Shown: piece by piece, positions 16,323-25,487 of the stretch
Layout of the letters: every line of letters starts with the position of its first letter
Numbering within the stretch: the stretch's first letter is position 1
From: Roseburia sp. CAG:10041_57
GTDB lineage: Bacteria; Bacillota; Clostridia; Lachnospirales; Lachnospiraceae
Reading direction: 5' to 3'
Assembly (NCBI GenBank): GCA_001916965.1
Contig: MNTL01000056.1
Coordinates: 1 to 46,862 of the forward strand
Length of the DNA stretch: 46,862 nt
Translations under genes and position numbers: made by a program
The notes under the pieces: generated by a model
What the model was told of the DNA's origin: nothing
Database searches by the model: none
What the model saw: only the letters and a program-made list of their open reading frames with translations

Positions 16323-17537
16323 TCAGATCCAAAAACTGAGTGTCAATTGTGTCTCATTCATTGTATAGGAGATGGAATTTCCATCTGTCTGTAAAAAGCG
16401 AAAGACTTCCTGTTCGTCAATCAGTTTTTCTTTTGTCTGTGAATATACCTCTGCATTACTGCATTTCATTGTAATATATCCGGTCTGACTCTGCTGTGCC
16501 TTTTCAAAAATCCATTTTATCTGGTCTTCATTATAAGTGTCCAGATACAGTCCTTCATGCACATAGTAATTATCTGCATCCGCCATACACTCCGGTAATG
16601 GGATACTCTCATCCAGTTGATGTGTCTTCTCCAGTTCCTGTGTGGTCACAAGAAAATAATCATAGTTAATAGAAGGAATCCTGACATTTTCTGTGCTTTC
16701 TTCTGCTTTGCTGTAAGAAGCATCTCCCCAGGTCGGGTCCAGATAATAGTACTCGCCATCTGCCAGTACCAGATCCCAGGCATGTCCTTCTCCATTGGTC
16801 TGTCCTGTGACAAGCAATGTCTGTATACCTTCTTTTTGAAGTAAATACTGCATTGCCTTGGCATAACCCTGACAGACTGATCTTCCGTCCAGAAATACGG
16901 ATTGGATGTTCTGGTTATTCTCCGCATTACTGTCATATTCTGTCGCTATGATCAGAGAATCATAAAGATATCTGATGATTGTATACTGATCCGTAATCTG
17001 GGCAAGCGGTACTGTCATCTGCTCTGCCACAGTCTCTATACGCTGCATCGTCTGCTGCACATCCTCCCAGGTCATTGTATAGGTTCCTGTAAATGTAAGC
17101 TTCGTCATAACATTTCCTTTCGTATACTGCGTATATTGGTATCCCTCTACATAGAATAATTCGGGATGATCTGCCAGAACATATTGAAATACGGTATTCA
17201 ATTCATCAATATCCAGGGTAGATACTGCTGTATCTGTCTCCATTCTCTGTAGAGATCTGTATATCTCCAGATACAGCTTCTGTCCTTCCTTATCCAGCGT
17301 ATGATATGCATAATATATAGACGGCAGTTCTTCTAAAGTCTCTTCACTCTCAGGCATGTCAGTTTCTGTTGTCTGCTCAGACTCTATTGTTTCTGTATGA
17401 GCATCCTGAACCTGTTGAATATATCCACCTATATCTCCCAGTCCCTGTTCTATCTCCTGCTCTGAACATCCTGAAAAAAGGGATATGATCATGATTGACA
17501 ATAAAATGACTACCGCTCTTCGTTTAACCACGTCCAA
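16323..17537 (-). CDS. Transglutaminase-like lipoprotein
   Basis: About 402-404 residues. A signal peptide ending in the lipobox LFSGC (about residues 20-24) predicts a membrane-anchored lipoprotein. A transglutaminase/protease-like fold is shown by the Cys in DGRSVCQGYAKAMQ, the His in GEGHAWDLV and the Asp in YYYLDPTWGD, the usual Cys-His-Asp triad. The role is probably in the cell envelope; the substrate is unknown. The start is TTG at 17537 or GTG at 17531, overlapping the end of prfC by 14 or 8 bases, so it is probably translated by coupling to prfC, an unusual partner. Confidence 0.8.
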   Translation of the reverse strand: MDVVKRRAVVILLSIMIISLFSGCSEQEIEQGLGDIGGYIQQVQDAHTETIESEQTTETDMPESEETLEELPSIYYAYHTLDKEGQKLYLEIYRSLQRMETDTAVSTLDIDELNTVFQYVLADHPELFYVEGYQYTQYTKGNVMTKLTFTGTYTMTWEDVQQTMQRIETVAEQMTVPLAQITDQYTIIRYLYDSLIIATEYDSNAENNQNIQSVFLDGRSVCQGYAKAMQYLLQKEGIQTLLVTGQTNGEGHAWDLVLADGEYYYLDPTWGDASYSKAEESTENVRIPSINYDYFLVTTQELEKTHQLDESIPLPECMADADNYYVHEGLYLDTYNEDQIKWIFEKAQQSQTGYITMKCSNAEVYSQTKEKLIDEQEVFRFLQTDGNSISYTMNETQLTLSFWI

Positions 17538-19119
17538 ACTCAGATAATACCAGCCCCTTATTTCTGTCTATTGTCATACCGATACTCCACTGATTTACAA
17601 ATAAAAGTAATGGATTACCCTTCAGATCCTGAATCTTCTTCATATCTGAAGTTCCGGTCAGCTTATTCATATCGATTTCATCTTTGTTCTCGATCCAGCG
17701 GATATATTCATATGGAAGTGGTTCGAGACGTATCTCTACATTATATTCATTCTCCAGTCTGTATTTTAAAACATCGAACTGCAGTACACCTACTACACCT
17801 ACAATGATCTCTTCCATACCTGTATTGAATTCCTGGAAGATCTGAATCGCACCTTCCTGTGCAATCTGATTAATACCTTTTACAAACTGCTTACGCTTCA
17901 TGGTATCCAGCTGTCTTACACGGGCAAAATGCTCCGGTGCAAATGTAGGGATTCCTTCATAACAGATATTGTCCTTAGGCATACATACGGTATCTCCAAT
18001 TGAGAAAATACCCGGATCGAAGACACCTATGATATCACCTGCATACGCTTCACTCAGTATCTTACGTTCATCTGCCATAATCTGCTGTGGCTGGGAAAGG
18101 CGCATGATCTTGCCGCCCTGCACATGCTTTACTTCTTCACCGGCATCAAATTTACCGGAGCAGATACGCATGAAGGCGATTCTGTCTCTGTGCGCTTTAT
18201 TCATATTTGCCTGAATCTTGAATACAAAAGCGGAGAACTGGTTGTCCACAGGATCAATAGTCTGTCCCTGCGAGATACGTGGAAGCGGTGTCGTTGCCAT
18301 CTTCAGGAAATTCTGAAGGAATACTTCTACGCCAAAGTTGGTAAGTGCTGAACCGAAAAATACAGGTGTCAGCTTACCTCGCCTTACTTCGTCCAGGTCA
18401 AATTCTGCACTGGCACCATCAAGAAGATCGATCTCATCTCTTAATGCAGTCAATGCCTCTTCTCCAAGCGTAGACAACAGCGTATCTTCATCATCCATGG
18501 AAATAACGGTTGTCTCGCCTTCCTTTGTACCTTTCTCTGTGTCAGAAAAAGTCAGTACATGATTCTCATGTCTGTCATATACTCCCTTGAAACGCTTACC
18601 TGAACCGATAGGCCAGTTGACCGGACAGGTTGCAATTCCAAGTTCCTTTTCGATCTCATCCAGTAATTCAAAGGTATCATTGGCATCTCTGTCCATCTTA
18701 TTAATAAAGGTAAAGATAGGAATACCTCTCATACCGCAGACCTTGAATAACTTTCTGGTCTGTGCCTCTACACCCTTGGATGCATCAATGACCATGACTG
18801 CTGAATCCGCAGCCATCAGTGTTCTATAGGTATCTTCCGAGAAGTCCTGATGTCCCGGTGTATCCAGAATGTTAATACAATATCCATCATAATTAAACTG
18901 CAATACAGAGGAAGTAACCGAGATACCTCTCTCCTTCTCAATCTCCATCCAGTCAGACACTGCATGACGTGCCGTTGCCTTTCCTTTCACACTTCCTGCA
19001 AGATTGATTGCTCCGCCATATAATAAAAATTTCTCTGTTAAGGTTGTCTTACCTGCATCGGGATGCGAAATAATGGCAAAAGTTCTCCTCTTATTTATTT
19101 CCTCTGCAATATTACTCAC
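17524..19119 (-). CDS. prfC: Peptide chain release factor 3
   Basis: A 531-residue translational GTPase. G1 is SHPDAGKTTLTE (residues 19-30), G3 is DTPGHQDFSEDTYRTL, G4 is NKMDRD, and RGISVTSSV is the switch 1 region. It releases RF1 and RF2 from the ribosome after termination. The GTG start at 19119 has GGAGGACAT just upstream. The length and lack of domain IV distinguish it from EF-G and TypA. Confidence 0.96.
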   Translation of the reverse strand: MSNIAEEINKRRTFAIISHPDAGKTTLTEKFLLYGGAINLAGSVKGKATARHAVSDWMEIEKERGISVTSSVLQFNYDGYCINILDTPGHQDFSEDTYRTLMAADSAVMVIDASKGVEAQTRKLFKVCGMRGIPIFTFINKMDRDANDTFELLDEIEKELGIATCPVNWPIGSGKRFKGVYDRHENHVLTFSDTEKGTKEGETTVISMDDEDTLLSTLGEEALTALRDEIDLLDGASAEFDLDEVRRGKLTPVFFGSALTNFGVEVFLQNFLKMATTPLPRISQGQTIDPVDNQFSAFVFKIQANMNKAHRDRIAFMRICSGKFDAGEEVKHVQGGKIMRLSQPQQIMADERKILSEAYAGDIIGVFDPGIFSIGDTVCMPKDNICYEGIPTFAPEHFARVRQLDTMKRKQFVKGINQIAQEGAIQIFQEFNTGMEEIIVGVVGVLQFDVLKYRLENEYNVEIRLEPLPYEYIRWIENKDEIDMNKLTGTSDMKKIQDLKGNPLLLFVNQWSIGMTIDRNKGLVLSEFGRG

Positions 19120-19141
19120 TTGTATGTCCTCCGTAATTCAT

Positions 19142-20302
19142 TTATAGCAATGACTTGCCTGCTACGCCCTGTTCAACGCCAAGATAGTGAAGAACGGTAG
19201 CTGCAATGTCTGAAAAGCTGTCTCTTGTACCGTAATTGACCGGTGCAATATTCTTACCATACATAATGAAAGGTGTATGCTCTCTTGTATGGTCAGTGGT
19301 CTTGGTATAAGCCGGATCACAACCATGATCTGCGGTGATCATCAATACATCATCCTCACGCATTTTACCAAGAATCTCCGGTAATTTCTGATCAAAATAA
19401 GTCAATGCCTTGGCATAACCGTCTATATCACGGCGATGTCCGTACAGCATATCATAATCGACAAGATTAATAAAACATAAGCCATCAAAATCTTTATCCA
19501 GATATTCCAGTGTTCTTTCAATGCCTTCTGCGTTGCCCTTTGTATATGTGAACTCAGTAATGCCTTTTCCTGCAAAGATATCATTGATCTTACCAACTGC
19601 GATCACATCCTTGCCAGCTGCCTTAATCTCATCCAGCATGGTATCCTTAGGCGGAAGCAGTGAGAAATCATGTCTGTTCGGTGTTCTGGTATAATTGCCT
19701 GAGGTTCCGATAAAAGGTCTGGCAATAACACGTCCTACACCATGCTCGCCCTGCAGCATGGCTCTTGCCTGTCTGCAATACTCATACAGAGTCTCAAGAG
19801 GTACTACATCCTCATGTGCCGCGATCTGGAATACACTGTCAGCTGAGGTATAGACGATAAGCTTGCCTGTCTTCATGTGCTCATCACCATAATCCTTGAT
19901 AACCTCTGTACCGGAATAGGGCTTATTGCATAATACGCCTCTTCCTGTAAGTCTGGTGAATTCATCCAGTACTTCTTTAGGGAAGCCGTTCGGATAGGTC
20001 GGAAGGGGATTCTCGGAAATCAGTCCTGCGATCTCCCAGTGACCGATTGTTGTATCCTTACCCTTTGACTTCTCTGTCATACGTGCTACTGCTGCTGTCG
20101 GGTGCTCCTCCAGAACCTGATTCTGAACCTTCACACCTTCAATATTTAAAAGTCCCAGCTTCTTTAAATTGGGAATATCGAAATAAGAGCTGGTGGATAC
20201 AGAGCCTATGGTATTTACTCCAAAATCGCCAAAGGATGCTGCGTCCTCCATCTCTCCTATTCCAAAACTATCTAAAACAATCAGAAAAACTCTCTTCTTC
20301 AT
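19142..20302 (-). CDS. deoB: Phosphopentomutase
   Basis: A 386-residue alkaline-phosphatase-superfamily enzyme that interconverts ribose-1- and ribose-5-phosphate (and the deoxy forms). The N-terminal metal site is LIVLDSFGIGEMEDA; the C-terminal sites are VLMITADHGCDP and TDHTREHTPF. The conserved DTTIGHWEI loop carries the phosphorylated Thr. It lies 22 bases before prfC and may be co-transcribed with it. No nucleoside phosphorylase gene is adjacent. Confidence 0.97.
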   Translation of the reverse strand: MKKRVFLIVLDSFGIGEMEDAASFGDFGVNTIGSVSTSSYFDIPNLKKLGLLNIEGVKVQNQVLEEHPTAAVARMTEKSKGKDTTIGHWEIAGLISENPLPTYPNGFPKEVLDEFTRLTGRGVLCNKPYSGTEVIKDYGDEHMKTGKLIVYTSADSVFQIAAHEDVVPLETLYEYCRQARAMLQGEHGVGRVIARPFIGTSGNYTRTPNRHDFSLLPPKDTMLDEIKAAGKDVIAVGKINDIFAGKGITEFTYTKGNAEGIERTLEYLDKDFDGLCFINLVDYDMLYGHRRDIDGYAKALTYFDQKLPEILGKMREDDVLMITADHGCDPAYTKTTDHTREHTPFIMYGKNIAPVNYGTRDSFSDIAATVLHYLGVEQGVAGKSLL

Positions 20303-20411
20303 AAGTGCTCCTTTCTACGTAACGGGTCAATACGCTACTATGACACTTTAGTATAACACAAGTCGTATAAAAAGACACCAGATTTTTGTCATTTTAAAAT
20401 TATTTTACGAT

Positions 20412-21206
20412 TTATGGTGTGGTTCCTGATACTGTGATAATAATGTTCTCTGCAGAAACATCTGTTTTTCTCTGCACAATATCCATGATCTGTGCTGTCT
20501 GCGCATCTGTAAGACTGACTGCATTCACCATGACATCCACTGTACCATTATTGATACTGACAACGGTATCTGCATAGCCTTTGGCTTCCAGAAGCATCTG
20601 TGCATCTGTCTCCTTCTGTGCCGTCTGTGTCATTGTCAGCATGCTGTCAATGGCTTCCTGCTTGGCTGCCTCAGACAGGTTCTCATTATTGATGATTTCC
20701 AGAAGTGTTGCCTTATTCTTGGCAATTGTCTGTTCCTTCAGAAGTCTTGCTCCATCCAGATTAGATACTGCCGTTGTGCTGGTAAATACTGCTTCGCCCG
20801 GAACCTCCACTTCATCATCTATGGCATCCGCAGCATCTGCTTTATCCTCTCCCTCACTTAACACACCATGATTCACAGATGTGCTGTCCACAGCCAGAGA
20901 GTCATCACTGTTACCTTCAATCTGCATGTTGCTGCTCAGATAATCCGATGTCAGTGTTGTATCATCTGTATCCATGCTTGTGATATCTGTTAAAGAGCCA
21001 TCTGGTTCCTCCTGTAGGGATATCGCATACATATCTTCATCTGAAATATCTGCTACATCATAAGTCAGTTCACTGTCGCTTCCATTGGTGGACAGGAAGT
21101 CTTCTTCTCCGATCTTGGCACCTGCGAAATTCAAATAGCCTGCTACAGCTATCATAATCGCCAATGCCGTAATCATAATCTGATTCTTTTTCAATAATTT
21201 CTTCAT
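20412..21206 (-). CDS. spoIIIAH: SpoIIIAH-like sporulation channel protein
   Basis: About 264 residues: a short basic start, one membrane helix (MITALAIMIAVAGYLNFAGA), an acidic low-complexity linker and a C-terminal YscJ-like domain containing AKGYADTVVSINNGTVDVMVNA. SpoIIIAH sits in the mother-cell membrane and pairs with SpoIIQ across the forespore envelope to form the feeding channel. The ATG at 21206 is chosen because the AAGGA ribosome site is about 10 bases away; the ATG at 21215 is too close. It is the last gene of the spoIIIA operon. Confidence 0.92.
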   Translation of the reverse strand: MKKLLKKNQIMITALAIMIAVAGYLNFAGAKIGEEDFLSTNGSDSELTYDVADISDEDMYAISLQEEPDGSLTDITSMDTDDTTLTSDYLSSNMQIEGNSDDSLAVDSTSVNHGVLSEGEDKADAADAIDDEVEVPGEAVFTSTTAVSNLDGARLLKEQTIAKNKATLLEIINNENLSEAAKQEAIDSMLTMTQTAQKETDAQMLLEAKGYADTVVSINNGTVDVMVNAVSLTDAQTAQIMDIVQRKTDVSAENIIITVSGTTP

Positions 21207-21249
21207 CAAAACCATATCCTTCCTATGATTTTTCTTTCCTACTCTTATC

Positions 21250-21903
21250 TTATTCTGTATTCCTTTCTAATAGTACCTGATTGTCTGTCCTTTTTTGTGT
21301 TTGCTGCAATGTCAGGACTTCCACCTTATTGGCTTCGATTCCATACAGCGCCATTGCTGAGCGCACAAGCTGTATCCGCACGCTCTCATTTGCTGCTCCC
21401 TCGGCTGCAATCACCATGCCTTCAATCTGTGGTTTCCTGGTCTGTGATACAAAAGGCACCTGTTCCCCATAGTTGGTGGTGGTATATACTGTAGTCTCTT
21501 CTTTTCTGGTTTCACTGGAAGACTCTGACTCTCCATCTCTGGAAGTCTCATATACCGGTGTATCTTTCTCTACAATATATTCTGGTGAAGTCTTCATATA
21601 AATCAGTACTTCTACTTGTCCTACCCCCTCGACTTTTGCAAGGAAAGTCTCCAGCTCTTCTTCCAGCTTCCTGCAGTATTGTATCTCATCCATTTCCGAA
21701 TTACTGGTATTTTCAGCTTGCTCTGCTATACTCTGTGTTTGTTTTTTATTAAAATAACTATTGTTATTATTTACTGGCAGACAAATGACATAGAGTAGAA
21801 TCCCTCCAAGGAACACAATCAGCATACCGTCTCTGGACAGCTTCCTATCTCCCCGTTTCACCCCCTCCAGATATTGTCGTATGCTCTTCCAGATTCTGTT
21901 CAT
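21250..21903 (-). CDS. spoIIIAG: Stage III sporulation protein AG
   Basis: About 217 residues with one membrane helix (DGMLIVFLGGILLYVICLPV) and an extracytoplasmic domain that in the family forms a ring in the SpoIIIA-SpoIIQ channel. The region GVGQVEVLIYMKTSPEYIVEKD and KPQIEGMVIAAEGAANESVRIQLVRSAMALYGIEANKVEVL is typical. The ATG at 21903 has GGGAG upstream and lies 59 bases inside spoIIIAF. The acidic Ser-rich insert around residues 120-140 varies in the family. Confidence 0.93.
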   Translation of the reverse strand: MNRIWKSIRQYLEGVKRGDRKLSRDGMLIVFLGGILLYVICLPVNNNNSYFNKKQTQSIAEQAENTSNSEMDEIQYCRKLEEELETFLAKVEGVGQVEVLIYMKTSPEYIVEKDTPVYETSRDGESESSSETRKEETTVYTTTNYGEQVPFVSQTRKPQIEGMVIAAEGAANESVRIQLVRSAMALYGIEANKVEVLTLQQTQKRTDNQVLLERNTE

Positions 21904-22237
21904 TGTCCTGCTCCCTTCTGTCATACTCTTCCTGCGCATCCTCTATGACCCGATCTTCCAGCCATTTTGAATACTGCTCTATCTTCTCCTGTGGCAGTGT
22001 ACTGTCCTCGTTCCACTTCTGCATCCATTCTGTACTGGCATAATCCACCCCCAGCCAGTCACTTCGCAGTTTATCAACAAAGTTCGTCAGAATCTGACAA
22101 CAGATACACAAGGTCAGCAGATACATGAACAGTTTCAGGTATTTCTGATATATACTCCCCTGTGTAATCTGCAAAAGGCATTGAAAACAAATTACCGTAT
22201 AAATAAGCACCCGCATCTGTGTGACCAGTTGTTCCAT
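21845..22237 (-). CDS. spoIIIAF: Stage III sporulation protein AF
   Basis: A 130-residue protein with two N-terminal hydrophobic segments (residues 9-25 and 35-52) and a hydrophilic C-terminus. Short sequence but clear by position between AE and AG. It belongs to the engulfment-stage secretion-like complex. Its last 59 bases overlap spoIIIAG in another frame, an unusually long overlap for the operon. Confidence 0.88.
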   Translation of the reverse strand: MEQLVTQMRVLIYTVICFQCLLQITQGSIYQKYLKLFMYLLTLCICCQILTNFVDKLRSDWLGVDYASTEWMQKWNEDSTLPQEKIEQYSKWLEDRVIEDAQEEYDRREQDNEQNLEEHTTISGGGETGR

Positions 22238-22249
22238 AACTCCTCCCTG

Positions 22250-23314
22250 TTATCCTGAAGTTGCTTTGGTAATTGCCGCAATCGACACAAAAAACAGTGC
22301 CGATAAAGTAACCAGCATACGAAGCAGTAGAAATCCCGCATCTGTCAGGTACTGCGTACACTTTAACATTCGTTGCCCCCCTGCAATACTGCCCAGTGCC
22401 GTTGCCAGCCTGATTGTTCCCAGTATCATGAACACCTTTAAAATCGGTATGATAATAATCAATATCAGAATAAGCAGTATAGTTACGCCAAAACTGCTCT
22501 TCACTGCATTTGCCGACATTATAGTAACACTTGTTATTGATTCTGCAATATCACCGATTCCCGGCAATGCACCAGCGCTCTTCTGCATGAATGTCAGATT
22601 TGATTTATCAATAACTGGTGTTATTATTGCTTGCAGTATGCCGCTGCCACTTACCAGTACGATTAAGCCTTTCAAAACCCAGAGAATTCCTTTCTTGATC
22701 ATTTCCATGATTCCCCGAAATCTGTCTTCCCCCATCAGGCTCTCTGCCACACCGATAAGCATATATGCTTCCACTGCCGGTACACAGCCTGCCACAACAA
22801 TCCCTTCTATCAGACATATAAATCCAAGAAGCAGTTTATAAAATACGGAAGCGGATAAGCCAGAACCTGCTGCCGCAATGCAGATCATATAGGATGGAAT
22901 CGCAAGCTTGAGAAATTCCAGCATATGCTCCATAGTCTGCGTCACGATACTCTTGGTCTCCTGCAATGCAGTAATCAGAACCACAAGTTGACATAACAGG
23001 AAAAGAAATTCTGCCGTCTGTGCTGCGCCTGTATTCTGAAAAGCCCCTAAAAAAGAGGTAATGACTGAGCAAAGAATAAATAACACTAGTATGGAAATAA
23101 ATAATTTCTTCCACTCCGTTGTATATCCCAATATATAGGTATGGATATATTTCCAGAACATCATAGGCTCCATCACCCAATTTCCCTGTAGAATCTCCTG
23201 CATCATGTCTACTATATGGACAGGTTGTCCCGGCAGCAATTGTTTCAGGAATGCGTCTATGCGTGCTGTATCAGGCAATATTTCTTCCAGGGTATTATCC
23301 CATTCCCAATTCAT
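22250..23314 (-). CDS. spoIIIAE: Stage III sporulation protein AE
   Basis: A 354-residue protein with about eight membrane segments, for example LFISILVLFILCSVITSFLG and VTILLILILIIIIPILKVF. It is the polytopic core of the SpoIIIA complex, compared with type III secretion export components. It starts inside the last 4 bases of spoIIIAD. Confidence 0.95.
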   Translation of the reverse strand: MNWEWDNTLEEILPDTARIDAFLKQLLPGQPVHIVDMMQEILQGNWVMEPMMFWKYIHTYILGYTTEWKKLFISILVLFILCSVITSFLGAFQNTGAAQTAEFLFLLCQLVVLITALQETKSIVTQTMEHMLEFLKLAIPSYMICIAAAGSGLSASVFYKLLLGFICLIEGIVVAGCVPAVEAYMLIGVAESLMGEDRFRGIMEMIKKGILWVLKGLIVLVSGSGILQAIITPVIDKSNLTFMQKSAGALPGIGDIAESITSVTIMSANAVKSSFGVTILLILILIIIIPILKVFMILGTIRLATALGSIAGGQRMLKCTQYLTDAGFLLLRMLVTLSALFFVSIAAITKATSG

Positions 23315-23691
23315 CCCATCATATCCTCCAGCATTTCTATCATAAGCTTCAACACTGGCAGCCCCGATACCATAATCGTAATCTTACCAAATAATTCAAT
23401 ATGATTACTTAAAGTTCCATATCCTGCATCTTTGCACAGATTCGCAGCAAACTCACATAAATAGGTAATCCCAATGAGTTTTAACAATAGATTTACATAC
23501 TGTCTTTTCTCCCCAAGAAGAGTATCCCACTGCTGCAGCTCCCCCATAACTGTCTCTAATACCCCCATGATACGAAGGGCAAGCAATAAACTGGTCAGTA
23601 CAATTACAAATACAGCATACTCCGGTCTGTCCTTTTTCAGGATTAATGCAGCAAACAATCCGGCAGATGCCGTTATACATACCACAAACAT
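23311..23691 (-). CDS. spoIIIAD: Stage III sporulation protein AD
   Basis: A 126-residue protein with three or four membrane segments and the characteristic LLLALRIMGVLETVMG and YLCEFAANLCKDAGYGTLSNHIELFGKITIM. It is paired with SpoIIIAC, with which it shares homology, in the SpoIIIA membrane complex. The gene overlaps spoIIIAE by 4 bases. Confidence 0.94.
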   Translation of the reverse strand: MFVVCITASAGLFAALILKKDRPEYAVFVIVLTSLLLALRIMGVLETVMGELQQWDTLLGEKRQYVNLLLKLIGITYLCEFAANLCKDAGYGTLSNHIELFGKITIMVSGLPVLKLMIEMLEDMMG

Positions 23692-23705
23692 TTTTCACAC
23701 TTTCT

Positions 23706-23900
23706 TTATAATCCAAATAATCTCTGGATCATATCAAACAGGTCATATATATATGGAACAATCCAGGACAATACCAGAACAAGCCCTGCAAGGCTGATCA
23801 GAAAAGCATGTTCTTCCCTGCCACTATGCTTTAGCACCTGCCCCAATATGGTAATCAGTATTCCTACTGCTGCAATCTTAAAGATCAAATTCACTTCCAT
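23706..23900 (-). CDS. spoIIIAC: Stage III sporulation protein AC
   Basis: A 64-residue protein with two membrane helices and the family sequence FKIAAVGILITILGQVLKHSGREEHAFLISLAGLVLVL. The ATG at 23900 (MEVNLIF) matches the family start and follows GGGTGAACTG; an upstream in-frame start at 23933 is unlikely because it would overlap spoIIIAB. It is the shortest member of the SpoIIIA complex. Confidence 0.94.
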   Translation of the reverse strand: MEVNLIFKIAAVGILITILGQVLKHSGREEHAFLISLAGLVLVLSWIVPYIYDLFDMIQRLFGL

Positions 23901-23911
23901 CAGTTCACCCG

Positions 23912-24433
23912 TTACAGAAACAGCACAATACAAAAGATTCCCGCCAACAGGCTAAGTGTCTGTATCAATCTGCTTCTCTCTTCTTTTCTGCACTTAATCT
24001 TTTCTATTTCTTCATCCAGATTCCCCATCAATAATCTCAGGGAAGCAATCTGCATTTCATCCTCCTCACAGCCCAGACATTCCCCTATACGAGCCAGATT
24101 GTCCATAGCAGCAGGTGGATAATACCTGCGTTCCCTTAACTTATATGTCTGTTCATTCCATAATGTATGTAAGCTTCTTCCATCTTCCTTCTTCATCTGA
24201 CATGCAACCTCCAGCGTAAGACTCCGGTATGGCTCCTGCAGCTTCTCTCCTGTCTGTTCCAGTATCTCCTGTATTGGTCTATGCAGGAATGCAATTTCTC
24301 TTGTCATATATAATAACATCTGTTTTTGTTCCGTATCATGATATAACATGCACTTCATTTCCTGACATAATGCGTAACCAAATCCCTGTGCACCACATAA
24401 TACTAACGCTGCTGCAACTGTCTTCTGCCACAT
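23912..24433 (-). CDS. spoIIIAB: Stage III sporulation protein AB
   Basis: About 173 residues, close to the 171 of Bacillus subtilis, with an N-terminal membrane helix (VAAALVLCGAQGFGYALCQ) and a C-terminal one (LIQTLSLLAGIFCIVLFL). The soluble middle is helical and resembles the GspF cytoplasmic domain. The ATG at 24433 is chosen by length and by fit of the first helix; it overlaps spoIIIAA by 31 bases. Confidence 0.92.
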   Translation of the reverse strand: MWQKTVAAALVLCGAQGFGYALCQEMKCMLYHDTEQKQMLLYMTREIAFLHRPIQEILEQTGEKLQEPYRSLTLEVACQMKKEDGRSLHTLWNEQTYKLRERRYYPPAAMDNLARIGECLGCEEDEMQIASLRLLMGNLDEEIEKIKCRKEERSRLIQTLSLLAGIFCIVLFL

Positions 24434-25338
24434 AATTCCCTGCCTTCTCCATCCCATATCTGTACTGTCCGCTCCCCATCCGCTTCTCTGCGCAGTACAA
24501 TATATCTCTTGAACAGACACTGACTGATCAATGCTCTTAATTCCTCTTTTTCTACAGCGTCTTCAACACCCAATCCATGGGCAGTAGCAAGTACTGCACA
24601 ACCACTGACTCCTGCATACAATACCGCTGCTGCATCTCCACTGGAGCCAATCTCATCCATTGCAATGATCTCCGGTGCAAAGGTACGAACCAGTATTTCC
24701 ACTCCTCCCCTTTTATTGCCTCCTGTGATAATATCCGTTCTGATTCCACAGTGCAGTGAAGCACTTCCCCTACATGCTCCTGCAATCTCTCCCCTTTCGT
24801 CTATTACCCCGACATTAATTCCCCTATACTGCCCATTACCATCTGCGTACATCCGCACCATATCCCGTAGAAGTGTCGTCTTTCCTGCAGCCGGTGGCGA
24901 TATGATTAAGGAGTTGCAGGGCATTCCCCCGTCATACATGTACTCTCTGATACTCTCTCCGATTCCTACAACCTCATGAGCAATACGAATATTCATATAG
25001 CGGATATATTTCACAATATATCCCTGTTCTACACGAATGACTTCCCCCGTAATCCCTACACGATGTCCCCCTGTCAGTGTCATATACCCCTGTTTTCTTT
25101 CTTCTTCATATGCATATATGGAATCATGGCACAGATGCCTGAATATCAATTCCATTTCTCTGTCAGAATAGCTGACACGTTCCCCTTCTTTATTTAGTAA
25201 AAATCTTTCACCGGAGATTGTCCGAATGCTTACCGGGCAATTCACCCGCAGACGTATCTCCTGTATCTCATTCCACCTTTGCTCCCACATATACCATGGT
25301 GTCCGCAATTCTTCCGGGAAAAAATATAACACAGTCAT
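24403..25338 (-). CDS. spoIIIAA: Stage III sporulation protein AA (ATPase)
   Basis: A 311-residue ATPase resembling secretion-type ATPases. Walker A is SPPAAGKTTLLRD (about residues 146-158), and Walker B is PEIIAMDEIGSSGD. It is thought to power the SpoIIIA channel from the mother-cell cytosol. The ATG at 25338 follows GGGGGTGG by a few bases and is preferred to the GTG at 25347. It is the first gene of the operon and is preceded by a sigma-E-type promoter. Confidence 0.95.
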   Translation of the reverse strand: MTVLYFFPEELRTPWYMWEQRWNEIQEIRLRVNCPVSIRTISGERFLLNKEGERVSYSDREMELIFRHLCHDSIYAYEEERKQGYMTLTGGHRVGITGEVIRVEQGYIVKYIRYMNIRIAHEVVGIGESIREYMYDGGMPCNSLIISPPAAGKTTLLRDMVRMYADGNGQYRGINVGVIDERGEIAGACRGSASLHCGIRTDIITGGNKRGGVEILVRTFAPEIIAMDEIGSSGDAAAVLYAGVSGCAVLATAHGLGVEDAVEKEELRALISQCLFKRYIVLRREADGERTVQIWDGEGRELCGRRQLQQR

Positions 25339-25358
25339 ACTTCCCACCCCCTTATCTC

Positions 25359-25387
25359 AATATATGTGGACGAGTCTGAAATATTCC
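25359..25387 (-). promoter_or_regulatory. Sigma-E-type promoter of the spoIIIA operon
   Basis: On the minus strand GGAATATT (25380-25387), a 13-base spacer and CATATATT (25359-25366) match the sigma-E consensus of Bacillus (K-M-ATATT, 13-15 bases, CATACA-M-T) at all five of the -35 core bases and most of the -10. The -10 lies about 20 bases before the spoIIIAA start. Mother-cell sigma-E control of spoIIIA is established in B. subtilis. Confidence 0.75.
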
Positions 25388-25428
25388 ATGAAAAACGCAA
25401 CTATAACTATTCAGAACCGCATGCGTAA

Positions 25429-25463
25429 AAAAACACAGTACCTAATTAAAGATACTGTGTTTT
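25429..25463 (-). terminator. Terminator after pnp
   Basis: AAAAACACAGTA and TACTGTGTTTT form an 11-bp A/T-flanked stem with a 12-base loop, followed on the minus strand by seven Ts. The flanks are also suitable for plus-strand termination. It lies 25 bases beyond the pnp stop and separates pnp from spoIIIA. Confidence 0.85.
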
Positions 25464-25487
25464 ATAAATAACATTGTAATATTATAA

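Noticed and set aside
20303..20411. Promoter and terminator between spoIIIAH and deoB
   Set aside because: A TGTTATACT extended -10 is present, but the -35 is poor and no clear hairpin follows spoIIIAH, so neither was listed as a feature.
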